Shown here: piece after piece, positions 6,491-13,526 of the stretch
Numbering within the stretch: position 1 is the stretch's first letter
Layout: every line of letters starts with the position of its first letter
From: Flavobacteriaceae bacterium UBA3478
GTDB lineage: Bacteria > Bacteroidota > Bacteroidia > Flavobacteriales > Flavobacteriaceae
Assembly: GCA_002381155.1 (NCBI GenBank)
Contig: DFQX01000101.1
Span: forward strand, 1-13,526
DNA length: 13,526 nt
Reading direction: 5' to 3'
Translations under genes and position numbers: made by a program
Notes under the pieces: model-generated
What the model was told of the DNA's origin: nothing
The model's input: only the letters and a program-made list of their open reading frames with translations
Database searches by the model: none

Positions 6491-8263
6491 ATGAATTTTT
6501 TTAAACGTTTTATTGCTTCTTTCTTCGCAGTTATTGCCGCCTTCTGGTTTATGGGTATTGTTTTAGTCCTAATTATCGCTGGTTTAGGAAGCGCCGATGT
6601 TGCTCCCTCCGTTGCTAATGCCTCTGTCTTAAAAATAACTTTAAATAGACCTATTGTAGATTATAAGGGAGGATCTGGGGATGATCCATTTTCTGTGTTT
6701 TTCGAAGAAACGATTGCGTTAGATGAGGTAGTTTCAGCTGTTCAAGCCGCCGCCGAAGATGATCGTATTTCAGGTATTAGCTTTGAAACTCCCTTTTTTC
6801 TTGGGGGATGGAGTCAAGCTGAGACCTTACGAAATGCGCTCATTGAATTTAAAAGTTCAGGCAAGTTCATCTACGCCTATGGAGATTCGTACTCTCAGAA
6901 ATCGTTTTACTTATCCTCTGTGGTGGATAGTTTATTTGTAACTCCGACCGGCTTTGTTGATTTGCGTGGCCTTTCATCAGAACTCACCTACTATAAATCA
7001 TTTCAGGAAAAGTCAGGACTGCGTATGGAGGTGATTCGACATGGTAAATACAAAGCAGCGGTAGAACCTTACCTTAATGATGCCCCATCAAAGGAAAATA
7101 TTGAACAAATTCAGGAGTTAATCGATGGTTTGTGGGACGAGGTTGGAGCCCAAATGGCCGATCAAATAGAGGTTTCAAGAGCTGATTTCGAAGGTTGGGT
7201 AAATGATTTGGCAACTCGTGATTTAGAAAAGGCAAAGGAACTAGGCTTGATCGGAGGTCTGATTTATGAAGATCAGTATGAAGACGCGTTAAAACGCGCG
7301 GTCGGCGCTTCTAAAAATGACTTAAATGAATCCTCAAAATTGAATACCATTTCGTCTAGTTCTTACTTTAAGACGATTAAATCAACACCAATCGATTCCT
7401 CTGATCGAATTGCACTCGTTTATGCACAAGGGAGTATTTTATACGGAGAGGGATCCCCTACGATCATGGGTCAAGAAACCATGAATAAAGCTTTGCAAAG
7501 TGCTCGAGAGGATCGAAACATTAAGGCAGTAGTACTTCGCATTAATTCTCCGGGAGGTAGTGCACTTACTTCTGATCTCATTTGGCGTGAAGTTGAAAAA
7601 ACAGCCAAGGAAAAACCTGTAGTGGTTTCTATTTCTGATGTCGCCGCTTCAGGGGGTTATTATATTGCTACCCCGGCAACCTATATCATTGCGCAACCGA
7701 CCTCTATCACAGGATCTATTGGTGTTTTTGGTACTTTACCAAACGCCTCAGAACTTGCTGAGCAGTGGGGTTTTTCTTCGTATACCCTAAGTACTCATGA
7801 GCGTTCGGCGACCTATTCGCCCCTACGACCGCTCAGTGATACTTTTCGAGCAGAGCTAACTGAAGGAATTGAACAGACTTATCAGACTTTCTTAGAACGT
7901 GTAGCTTCGGGTCGATCAATGTCTATCGAATCTGTAGATGCAATTGCACAAGGACGCGTTTATCTCGCTCCAAAAGCGTTAGAGCTCGGTCTTGTTGATG
8001 AAATAGGAACGCTCGATGATGCCATCAATAAGGCAGCTGAACTTGCAGCAATTGATGAATTTAAGTTACGAGAATATCCTAGATATAAATCTGATTTTGA
8101 GCGCTTATTGGGAGATTTACCTGCAGCAAGTCTTTCGATTATTTCATCGAAGCTTCCTAGCATTGTTTCTGATTACCTGATTTTCTGGGAAACGGTAGGT
8201 GGTGAAAGTCATGACTATAATCGCATTCAGGCGCGTTTGCCTTTTGATTTAAAAATTGAGTAA
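6491..8263 (+). CDS. sppA: Signal peptide peptidase SppA, long (67K) type
   Basis: A 590-residue membrane-anchored serine protease that degrades cleaved signal peptides and other membrane fragments. A single N-terminal transmembrane segment (about residues 8-32) anchors it, with the bulk of the protein on the outer face. It has the duplicated layout of the E. coli-type enzyme. The N-terminal half carries the general-base lysine in GKYKAAVEPYL (Lys188 by alignment to E. coli Lys209). The C-terminal half carries the nucleophile in VAASGGYY (Ser387), preceded by INSPGG (351-356). Both catalytic residues are present, so the enzyme should be active. ATG 6491 gives a compact KR-flanked anchor; no Shine-Dalgarno sequence is evident. 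Near-consensus -7 boxes TAACTTTC (6453) and TATCTTTA (6463) lie upstream. The stop overlaps the next gene's start (TAATG). Confidence 0.96.
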   Translation: MNFFKRFIASFFAVIAAFWFMGIVLVLIIAGLGSADVAPSVANASVLKITLNRPIVDYKGGSGDDPFSVFFEETIALDEVVSAVQAAAEDDRISGISFETPFFLGGWSQAETLRNALIEFKSSGKFIYAYGDSYSQKSFYLSSVVDSLFVTPTGFVDLRGLSSELTYYKSFQEKSGLRMEVIRHGKYKAAVEPYLNDAPSKENIEQIQELIDGLWDEVGAQMADQIEVSRADFEGWVNDLATRDLEKAKELGLIGGLIYEDQYEDALKRAVGASKNDLNESSKLNTISSSSYFKTIKSTPIDSSDRIALVYAQGSILYGEGSPTIMGQETMNKALQSAREDRNIKAVVLRINSPGGSALTSDLIWREVEKTAKEKPVVVSISDVAASGGYYIATPATYIIAQPTSITGSIGVFGTLPNASELAEQWGFSSYTLSTHERSATYSPLRPLSDTFRAELTEGIEQTYQTFLERVASGRSMSIESVDAIAQGRVYLAPKALELGLVDEIGTLDDAINKAAELAAIDEFKLREYPRYKSDFERLLGDLPAASLSIISSKLPSIVSDYLIFWETVGGESHDYNRIQARLPFDLKIE

Positions 8264-8979
8264 TGGAATACTCAAAACGACCCCAGGCATTTTATTTCTT
8301 TTTGATTCTAGCAGGACTGTTTATCACTTCCTTGGTGGTTTCAAACCTCATTTTTCAGAAGTTTTTTTATTGGTCTCCTTTCGGTGAGATAAGCTTGTTT
8401 TCTGCTCCTTTATTCGAACTCTCAGTGGGTATTTTACCTTATCCGCTAACTTTTTTAATCACCGATTTGATCTCAGAAATCTATGGTAAAAAGATGGCGA
8501 ACAAAGTGGTAGTTGTAGGGATTATTGCCTCAGTCTTTTCACTACTTATTGTGTATACCGCCTCTTCAGTGAGTGCAACCGACTGGTCACCCGTTAGTGA
8601 TGAATTATTTTCAACGGTTTTTGGAAATACAATTGTTGCTGTGTTCTCCTCGATGATGGCTTATTTACTGGCTCAGTTTGTAGACATTCAGATCTATCAC
8701 TTCTGGAAAAGGCTTACCAAGGGTCGACACCTTTGGCTGAGAAATAACTTTTCTACCTTCTCTTCTCAGCTCATTGATACTACTTCGGTTGTATTGTTAC
8801 TCTGTTTCTTCGGTGAGATTGAGTGGGAACGATTTACGGGGCTAGTTCTATCAGGGTTTCTATTTAAGGCGCTAATTGCCCTTCTAGACACACCGATTCT
8901 CTATTTGATGGTTTACGGATGTCGTAGATACTTTCGATTAGAAGTCAATGAAGAGATTGAACTGTTCGAGACTAGTTAA
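8263..8979 (+). CDS. Queuosine-precursor transporter, YhhQ/QPTR family
   Basis: A 238-residue integral membrane protein with about six hydrophobic segments. Family hallmarks are SNLI (27-30), YPLTFLITDLISEIYG (60-75) and the spaced signature W-L-R-N-N-x-S-T-x-x-S-Q-x-x-D-T (158-173). YhhQ proteins import queuosine precursors such as preQ0, preQ1 or queuine for modification of tRNA wobble bases. Which precursor is used cannot be told here, and no queuosine-synthesis genes are in this window. ATG overlaps the sppA stop by 1 nt (TAATG), so translation is probably coupled and the two genes form an operon. The last 8 nt overlap the end of the convergent DUF2797 gene, with no hairpin between them. 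Confidence 0.92.
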   Translation: MEYSKRPQAFYFFLILAGLFITSLVVSNLIFQKFFYWSPFGEISLFSAPLFELSVGILPYPLTFLITDLISEIYGKKMANKVVVVGIIASVFSLLIVYTASSVSATDWSPVSDELFSTVFGNTIVAVFSSMMAYLLAQFVDIQIYHFWKRLTKGRHLWLRNNFSTFSSQLIDTTSVVLLLCFFGEIEWERFTGLVLSGFLFKALIALLDTPILYLMVYGCRRYFRLEVNEEIELFETS

Positions 8980-9763
8980 GTCGCAGCTCTATTTGAAAAC
9001 CCTCATGTGATCGAACATTAAAGACTCTTCCGTCTTCAAAAAGTAGGTATTGTCCTTTGATCCCTGTAAGTACTCCATTGAGTTCTGGCTCTTTGGTGAG
9101 ATTAGTACTCTGAACCTCTTTACCTTTCGGATCAAACGGAAAGTTGAGGTGAACTACTTCGCTTTCGACGATAAAATCGCTTACTTCGCTGGGGACGTAA
9201 GCTTTTAAAGAGTTCCAGTGCTGTTTTAAATCCAAGGTAGATTCTGGCTTTGATAGCATCACTCTAAAATTAGTCTTGTCGCTGATGTGTTCCTTTAAGG
9301 CCACCTCGGCAACCCCTGCTAGATATCGATTGGGAACTTCTAAAATAGCTAGTGCCTGATGAGCTCCTTGGTCAATCCAACGGGTAGGTAATTGTTTTTT
9401 TCGAGTGATTCCGACCTTGATTGCTCCAGTATTGGATAAATACACGATGTGAGGTTGCAATTGCATTTGCTTCTCAAACTCTAGATCGCGGTCTGCGATC
9501 CCTAAATGTGCTTTGCTCTCTTCAGGTTTCATAATCCAAGTACCTGCCATTGGAGATTCAAAGAAGCATTTTTTACAAAATCCTTGTCTGAAAATTCCGT
9601 GATCGTCACCACAACCAAGACATTGGTATCCGACATGTTTTATTTGAATGGATTTGCCGATAAGTTGGTTGACTTGTAGTAAATCATTTTCGATAGGGAT
9701 AAAATAATTAATCGGACTGAAATCTTCAGTTTCCATCTTCTTTAGTACCGTCTGAAAAAGCAT
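8972..9763 (-). CDS. DUF2797 family protein (zinc-cysteine cluster plus GIY-YIG-like core)
   Basis: A 263-residue protein of a family without an assigned function. Four cysteines in two pairs (CLGC 48-51, CKKC 63-66) look like a zinc ribbon. Then follow VYLSNTGAIKVGITR (107-121), TRWIDQGA (127-134) and AGVAEVALKEH (149-159). This order of Tyr strand, K-V-G-I-T strand, Arg helix and Glu helix resembles GIY-YIG/T5orf172-type folds, but that link is my inference. ATG 9763 is chosen. A longer frame starts at 9868 but would add 35 basic residues, run over the divergent GH3-like start and lacks family resemblance. The gene diverges from the GH3-like gene with 48 nt between starts. It converges on the transporter gene with an 8-nt overlap. 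No clear promoter was seen. The DUF2797 call is confident; any activity is unknown. Confidence 0.85.
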   Translation of the reverse strand: MLFQTVLKKMETEDFSPINYFIPIENDLLQVNQLIGKSIQIKHVGYQCLGCGDDHGIFRQGFCKKCFFESPMAGTWIMKPEESKAHLGIADRDLEFEKQMQLQPHIVYLSNTGAIKVGITRKKQLPTRWIDQGAHQALAILEVPNRYLAGVAEVALKEHISDKTNFRVMLSKPESTLDLKQHWNSLKAYVPSEVSDFIVESEVVHLNFPFDPKGKEVQSTNLTKEPELNGVLTGIKGQYLLFEDGRVFNVRSHEGFQIELRLN

Positions 9764-9776
9764 AGAAAGGGATGTG

Positions 9777-9784
9777 TATATTTG
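9777..9784 (+). promoter_or_regulatory. Candidate -7 box of the GH3-like gene
   Basis: TATATTTG exactly matches TAnnTTTG and lies 27 nt before ATG 9812, giving a leader of about 20 nt. It contains the TTG (9782) that begins the longest possible frame, which argues against that TTG as the true start. No -33 TTG is seen at the usual spacing. Confidence 0.45.
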
Positions 9785-9811
9785 AGCTTTACAACCTCTA
9801 ATGTACGAATA

Positions 9812-11326
9812 ATGATGCTGCCTCTTTATAATTCTGTTGCCTCTTGGCTGCTTAAGAAAAGATTTCATCAGATACAGCTATTTATCCAGTATCCGGGAGA
9901 GGTTCAATTCGAAGTTTTACAGAAATTACTCGAAACCGCTTCAAGCACTGAGGTAGGAAAAAAATATGATTTTAGTAGTATTCGTACCTATGAAGATTTT
10001 GCTTCTAGAGTTCCTATTGTCAGTTACGAGGATATAGCAGATCAGATCCAGAGAACGAGAGAAGGAGAACAAAACATCTTTTGGCCTAGCCCAATTAAAT
10101 GGTTTGCTAAAAGTAGTGGCACCACCAATGCTAAGAGTAAATTTATTCCAGTAAGTCAAGAGGCGCTGGATGACTGTCACTACAAAAGCGGTAAAGATTT
10201 ATTGTCGCTGTATTTGAATAATAATGAGAATTCTAAACTCTTTACAGGTAAAAGCTTAAGACTAGGAGGGAGCAAAGAATTGTATAAAGATAAAGGCTCT
10301 TATTTCGGAGACTTATCCGCTATACTTATTGATAACCTGCCGAAGTGGGCTGAGTATAGTAGCACACCAAGTAATCGGATATCCTTGCTGCCTGATTGGG
10401 AAACAAAGATCGCAGCAATTATCTCTGAGAGCACTAAAGAGAACGTGACTTCCCTTGCTGGAGTACCTTCATGGATGCTTGTTTTACTCAATGAAATCAA
10501 TACTTATTCAGGTACTGAACACTTATTTGAAATCTGGGAGAATCTGGAGGTCTATTTTCATGGTGGGGTGAGTTTTACACCTTACCGTGCTCAATATGAA
10601 CGATTGCTTCCGAAAAGCAACTTCAAATACTACGAGATTTACAATGCCTCTGAAGGGTTCTTTGCTATTCAAGATCGAAACTACCAGAATGATCTATTGC
10701 TCATGCTTGATTATGGAATTTTTTACGAATTCATTCCATTAGATACTCTCGGTAGTTTTGGTGAAAAGGCAGTGCCAATTTGGGAAGTGAAGTTAGGGGT
10801 GAATTATGCCATGATCATCACCACAAACGCTGGTTTATGGCGCTATATCATCGGTGACACCATTCGATTTACTTCTGTTGACCCCTATAGAATTAAAATT
10901 ACGGGTAGAACTAAGCACTTCATTAATGTGTTCGGCGAGGAGCTAATGGTTGAAAATGCGGAGCAAGGCCTGAGAACGGCTTGTGAACAAACCGGGGCCA
11001 GTATTAGCGATTACACGGTTGCACCTATCTTCATGTCAGAAAATAAAAAAGGGGCGCATCAGTGGCTTATTGAATTCAATAGAGCGCCTTCTGACTATAT
11101 TCAATTCATGCAGGTATTAGACGAGGCTTTGCAGCACCTGAATTCTGATTACGAGGCAAAGCGTTTGAAGGATATTACACTCAGAGCACCCGAACTAGTT
11201 GTTGCTAAGTCGAAGCTGTTTTATCAGTGGTTAGATGGGCAGAACAAAGTGGGTGGCCAGCACAAAATACCTCGATTGTCGAATACCAGAACCTATATAG
11301 AGGAATTATTGGTTCTGAATAAGTAA
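9812..11326 (+). CDS. GH3-like acyl-adenylating enzyme (GH3 auxin-responsive promoter family)
   Basis: A 504-residue protein of the GH3 family. In plants these enzymes adenylate carboxylic acids and join them to amino acids. The substrates of bacterial members are not known to me. AMP-binding features are visible in order: KSSGTTNAKSKFIPVS (100-115), YNASEGFF (277-284), ITTNAGLWRYIIGDTIRF (336-353) and the hinge region GRTKHFINVFGEEL (365-378). Starting at the ATG ATG pair at 9812/9815 gives MMLPLYNSVASWLLKKRFHQ, typical of Bacteroidota members. An in-frame TTG at 9782 lies inside a -7 box and was rejected. There is no signal peptide, so it should be cytoplasmic. It is divergent from DUF2797 and convergent with clpX (17 nt between stops). 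No linked carrier protein or biosynthetic gene indicates its substrate. Confidence 0.88.
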   Translation: MMLPLYNSVASWLLKKRFHQIQLFIQYPGEVQFEVLQKLLETASSTEVGKKYDFSSIRTYEDFASRVPIVSYEDIADQIQRTREGEQNIFWPSPIKWFAKSSGTTNAKSKFIPVSQEALDDCHYKSGKDLLSLYLNNNENSKLFTGKSLRLGGSKELYKDKGSYFGDLSAILIDNLPKWAEYSSTPSNRISLLPDWETKIAAIISESTKENVTSLAGVPSWMLVLLNEINTYSGTEHLFEIWENLEVYFHGGVSFTPYRAQYERLLPKSNFKYYEIYNASEGFFAIQDRNYQNDLLLMLDYGIFYEFIPLDTLGSFGEKAVPIWEVKLGVNYAMIITTNAGLWRYIIGDTIRFTSVDPYRIKITGRTKHFINVFGEELMVENAEQGLRTACEQTGASISDYTVAPIFMSENKKGAHQWLIEFNRAPSDYIQFMQVLDEALQHLNSDYEAKRLKDITLRAPELVVAKSKLFYQWLDGQNKVGGQHKIPRLSNTRTYIEELLVLNK

Positions 11327-11343
11327 TAGCTAAACGGTTTGGG

Positions 11344-12588
11344 CTATGAAGCAGCTTTTAGATTTCCTAAAGCAACTGCAGAGGCTCCTGAAAGTTTCTC
11401 CTGAACGTAGGTTTTATCTACTTTAAGCTCCTTCACTGAATCTTCTGAAGGTAGTTCATACATAGCATCAGTAAGTACCGCTTCGCACAAGCTTCTAAGG
11501 CCTCTTGCTCCTAGATCGTGTTCTAAGGCTTTATCTACCAAAAGTTCTAAAGCGTCGGGAGTTACCTCTAGGGTGATGTCGTCGATTGCAAATAGCTTTT
11601 GATATTGCTTAATGATAGCATTTTTTGGTTCAGTGAGTATCGAGAGTAAACTGGTCTTATCTAATGGATTCATATGAGATAGTACCGGGAGTCTACCAAT
11701 GATTTCAGGAATTAGCCCAAAGCTTTTGATGTCTTTAGGGCTTACGTATTGAAGCAGGTTTTCTTTGTCGATTTGGCCACTTTCCATTGAGCTGCTATAA
11801 CCGACCGCTTGTCGGTTCAGACGCTTAGAAATGTGTCTTTCGATACCGTCAAATGCACCTCCAGCAATAAATAGGATGTTTGAAGTGTCTACTTCTATAA
11901 ACTTCTGATCGGGATGTTTTCGACCTCCTTTCGGAGGAACGTTAACAGTAGTACCTTCAAGTAGCTTTAACAATCCTTGCTGTACTCCTTCTCCAGAAAC
12001 ATCTCGAGTGATTGATGGATTATCACTTTTTCTAGCAATCTTATCAATCTCATCAATAAATACAATACCTCTCTGAGCACGTTCAAGATCATAGTCTGCA
12101 GCCTGTAACAGTCTTGTGAGAATGCTCTCGACGTCTTCTCCTACATATCCTGCTTCAGTTAGTACAGTGGCATCAACAATGGCTAAAGGAACTTCAAGCA
12201 TTTTAGCGATAGTCTTTGCAACCAAAGTTTTACCGGTACCTGTTTGCCCTACAATAAGGATGTTGCTTTTTTGAATTTCAACCTCGTTGTCATCGTTGTT
12301 TTGTAACAAGCGCTTGTAGTGGTTGTATACTGCAACGGATAATACTTTCTTAGTTTTATCCTGACCGATTACATAAGTATCTAAAAAGGCCTTAATTTCT
12401 TTCGGCTTTTTTAAGGCTAATGCTTCAGATAATGCTGCGTTTTTATTTCCTTTTCGCTCCTCAGCGATGATATGATAGGCCTGTTCAATACAAGCATCAC
12501 AAATATGAGCGTCAATTCCTGCAATAAGAATTTCGGTTTCTTCCTTCTTTCTTCCGCAGAAAGAACACTGTAGGGATTTATCGCTCAT
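11344..12588 (-). CDS. clpX: ATP-dependent Clp protease unfoldase subunit ClpX
   Basis: A 414-residue AAA+ unfoldase that recognises tagged proteins and feeds them to ClpP. The N-terminal zinc-binding domain has Cys8, Cys11, Cys30 and Cys33. Other features are Walker A GQTGTGKT (114-121), substrate-gripping pore loop GYVG (147-150), Walker B IVFIDEID (175-182), the RKH loop (223-225) and sensor-2 motif GARGLR (360-365). The ClpP-docking tripeptide, IGF in E. coli, aligns with VGY (262-264) here. The start ATG 12588 is followed at once by the zinc domain. It lies 9 nt downstream of clpP, so the two are co-transcribed. It ends 17 nt from the convergent GH3-like gene, where only a poor hairpin without a T run is seen. 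Confidence 0.98.
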   Translation of the reverse strand: MSDKSLQCSFCGRKKEETEILIAGIDAHICDACIEQAYHIIAEERKGNKNAALSEALALKKPKEIKAFLDTYVIGQDKTKKVLSVAVYNHYKRLLQNNDDNEVEIQKSNILIVGQTGTGKTLVAKTIAKMLEVPLAIVDATVLTEAGYVGEDVESILTRLLQAADYDLERAQRGIVFIDEIDKIARKSDNPSITRDVSGEGVQQGLLKLLEGTTVNVPPKGGRKHPDQKFIEVDTSNILFIAGGAFDGIERHISKRLNRQAVGYSSSMESGQIDKENLLQYVSPKDIKSFGLIPEIIGRLPVLSHMNPLDKTSLLSILTEPKNAIIKQYQKLFAIDDITLEVTPDALELLVDKALEHDLGARGLRSLCEAVLTDAMYELPSEDSVKELKVDKTYVQEKLSGASAVALGNLKAAS

Positions 12589-12597
12589 GGTAAGATG

Positions 12598-13272
12598 TTA
12601 AGAACGAACTAAGATTTCGTCGATCATTCCGTACTCTTTTGCTGCTTCAGCTCTCATCCAGTAATCACGGTCTGAATCTTCATAAACCTTCTCAAAAGGT
12701 TGTTTGCTGTGCTTCGCAATGATTTCATAAAGTTCGTCTTTTAACTTCAGGATTTCTCTTGCGGTGATTTCAATATCTGAAGCTTGACCTTGAGCACCTC
12801 CGAGCGGCTGATGTATCATCACTCTAGAGTGTTGTAATCCACTTCTCTTTCCTTCGGCGCCAGCACATAGTAATACCGCAGCCATTGAAGCAGCAATACC
12901 CGTACAAATCGTCGCGACATCAGGTCGTATAAATTGCATAGTGTCGTAGATGCCTAAACCAGCGTATACACTACCTCCGGGTGAGTTGATATAAATCTGT
13001 ATGTCTTTACTAGCGTCTGTGCTCTCTAAAAATAAAAGCTGTGCCTGAACAATATTTGCTACCTGATCATTGATTCCTGTTCCTAAAAAGATGATTCGGT
13101 CCATCATCAGTCTAGAAAACACATCAAAGATGGCGATATTCATTTGGCGCTCTTCAATGATGTTAGGAGTCAGACCAACAGGAGTCATACTAGATACTAT
13201 CTGATCGTAATATAACGAATTTATACCCTGATCTTTTATCGCAAATTTTTTGAATTCTTTACCGTAGTCCAT
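12598..13272 (-). CDS. clpP: ATP-dependent Clp protease proteolytic subunit ClpP
   Basis: A 224-residue serine peptidase that forms the barrel-shaped chamber of ClpXP. The catalytic triad is Ser129 (GIAASMAAVLL), His154 (MIHQPLGG) and Asp203 (SDRDYWM, by alignment to E. coli). The oxyanion strand INSPGGSVYAGLGIYDTM (95-112) is present. The first 30 or so residues form a propeptide-like N-terminal extension, probably removed on assembly. ATG 13272 is the first start in the frame after the upstream gene. It lies 35 nt from the tig stop and 9 nt from the clpX start, in the widespread tig-clpP-clpX order. The full triad suggests an active enzyme. Confidence 0.98.
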   Translation of the reverse strand: MDYGKEFKKFAIKDQGINSLYYDQIVSSMTPVGLTPNIIEERQMNIAIFDVFSRLMMDRIIFLGTGINDQVANIVQAQLLFLESTDASKDIQIYINSPGGSVYAGLGIYDTMQFIRPDVATICTGIAASMAAVLLCAGAEGKRSGLQHSRVMIHQPLGGAQGQASDIEITAREILKLKDELYEIIAKHSKQPFEKVYEDSDRDYWMRAEAAKEYGMIDEILVRS

Positions 13273-13307
13273 AGCTGTTAACTGCTTTTACTTTAAAGAT
13301 ACTCTAA

Positions 13308-13526
13308 TTAGGCGTATGCTTCTTTAATGAAGTCTTCAAAGCTGATCGCTTTCTCTTTTACCTTTCCTTCTTTCTTGAAAAGGTCTAATAATTTCTCATT
13401 CATCACCTGGGTAGATAGTCGACGAACCTCTTCTTGATTTTGCATGATAGAGGCGGTGATTTGATCTACTTCTTGGTCGCTAGGATTCATTCTTCCGAAT
13501 TGAGCCATTTGACTGCGGATGTAGCT
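13308..13526 (-). CDS. tig: Trigger factor, C-terminal end (cut by window edge)
   Basis: The frame is open to the window's right edge; the last 72 codons and the TAA stop at 13308 are visible. The sequence reads SYIRSQMAQFGRMNPSDQEV and continues through VRRLSTQVMNEKLLDLFKK to FEDFIKEAYA. This is a helical, charged region that fits the C-terminal (arm) domain of the ribosome-bound chaperone trigger factor in Bacteroidota. The ATG at 13508 is internal, not a start, since the frame continues upstream in the same helical pattern. Position directly before clpP and clpX strongly supports the call. The ribosome-binding and PPIase domains lie outside the window. Confidence 0.88.
   Translation of the reverse strand, partial: SYIRSQMAQFGRMNPSDQEVDQITASIMQNQEEVRRLSTQVMNEKLLDLFKKEGKVKEKAISFEDFIKEAYA

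Noticed and set aside
7960..8163. Antisense open frame inside sppA
   Set aside because: Ser/Ala-rich shadow with no initiation signal or family resemblance.
9782..9811. TTG start extending the GH3-like protein by 10 residues
   Set aside because: This TTG lies inside an exact TAnnTTTG box; the ATG pair at 9812/9815 fits the family N-terminus.
9764..9868. Longer N-terminus for the DUF2797 protein
   Set aside because: The extra 35 residues are basic, unlike the family start, and overlap the divergent GH3-like start and its -7 box.
9941..10500. Two antisense open frames inside the GH3-like gene
   Set aside because: Both oppose conserved coding sequence and show no protein family features.
11326..11347. 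Hairpin between the GH3-like and clpX stops (ATAGC ... GCTAT)
   Set aside because: Only about 5 bp with a large mismatched interior and no T run; not convincing as a terminator.

Overview
The window looks like chromosomal DNA of a Bacteroidota bacterium, most likely of order Flavobacteriales. Three things point there: a low-GC genome; promoters of the Bacteroidota type (TTG - 17 nt - TAnnTTTG, clearest ahead of the tRNAs) with few Shine-Dalgarno sequences; and a gene set typical of that phylum, including a folate enzyme fused to a deoxynucleoside kinase (FolK-dNK), a bacterial GH3-like enzyme and a DUF2797 protein. No insertion sequences, phage genes or CRISPR arrays were seen. Genes are tightly packed, and no gene-free stretch exceeds about 150 bases.

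Layout from left to right. (1) Bases 1-1556, minus strand: a PurD-like ATP-grasp ligase paralogue overlaps by 16 nt a GNAT-like gene cut off by the window edge. This two-gene unit is the least understood part. (2) Bases 1671-1993, minus strand: tRNA-Gly(GCC) then tRNA-Leu(UAA), with one clear promoter and a separate hairpin terminator after each tRNA. (3) Bases 2019-5162: mutS (minus) and a TrmH/SpoU-family RNA methyltransferase (plus) diverge, with only 15 nt between their start codons. (4) Bases 5255-8979: folK-dNK (minus) diverges from a two-gene operon of sppA and a YhhQ-type queuosine-precursor transporter, which overlap at TAATG. (5) Bases 8972-11326: a DUF2797 zinc-cysteine protein (minus), overlapping the transporter tail-to-tail by 8 nt, diverges from a GH3-like gene (plus). 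Starts here were moved inward from the longest ORFs, leaving a 48-nt spacer. (6) Bases 11344-13526, minus strand: the proteostasis cluster tig (partial) - clpP - clpX.

Most genes are housekeeping: mismatch repair, RNA modification, folate synthesis and nucleoside salvage, membrane proteolysis, tRNA-modification precursor uptake, nascent-chain folding and ClpXP proteolysis. Points worth follow-up are the PurD-like/GNAT pair, the GIY-YIG-like pattern in the DUF2797 protein, the folK-dNK fusion, the compact mutS/methyltransferase divergent control region and the VGY (instead of IGF) tripeptide in ClpX. I found no clear new defence or mobile system; the PurD-like/GNAT unit is the best candidate for an undescribed pathway.
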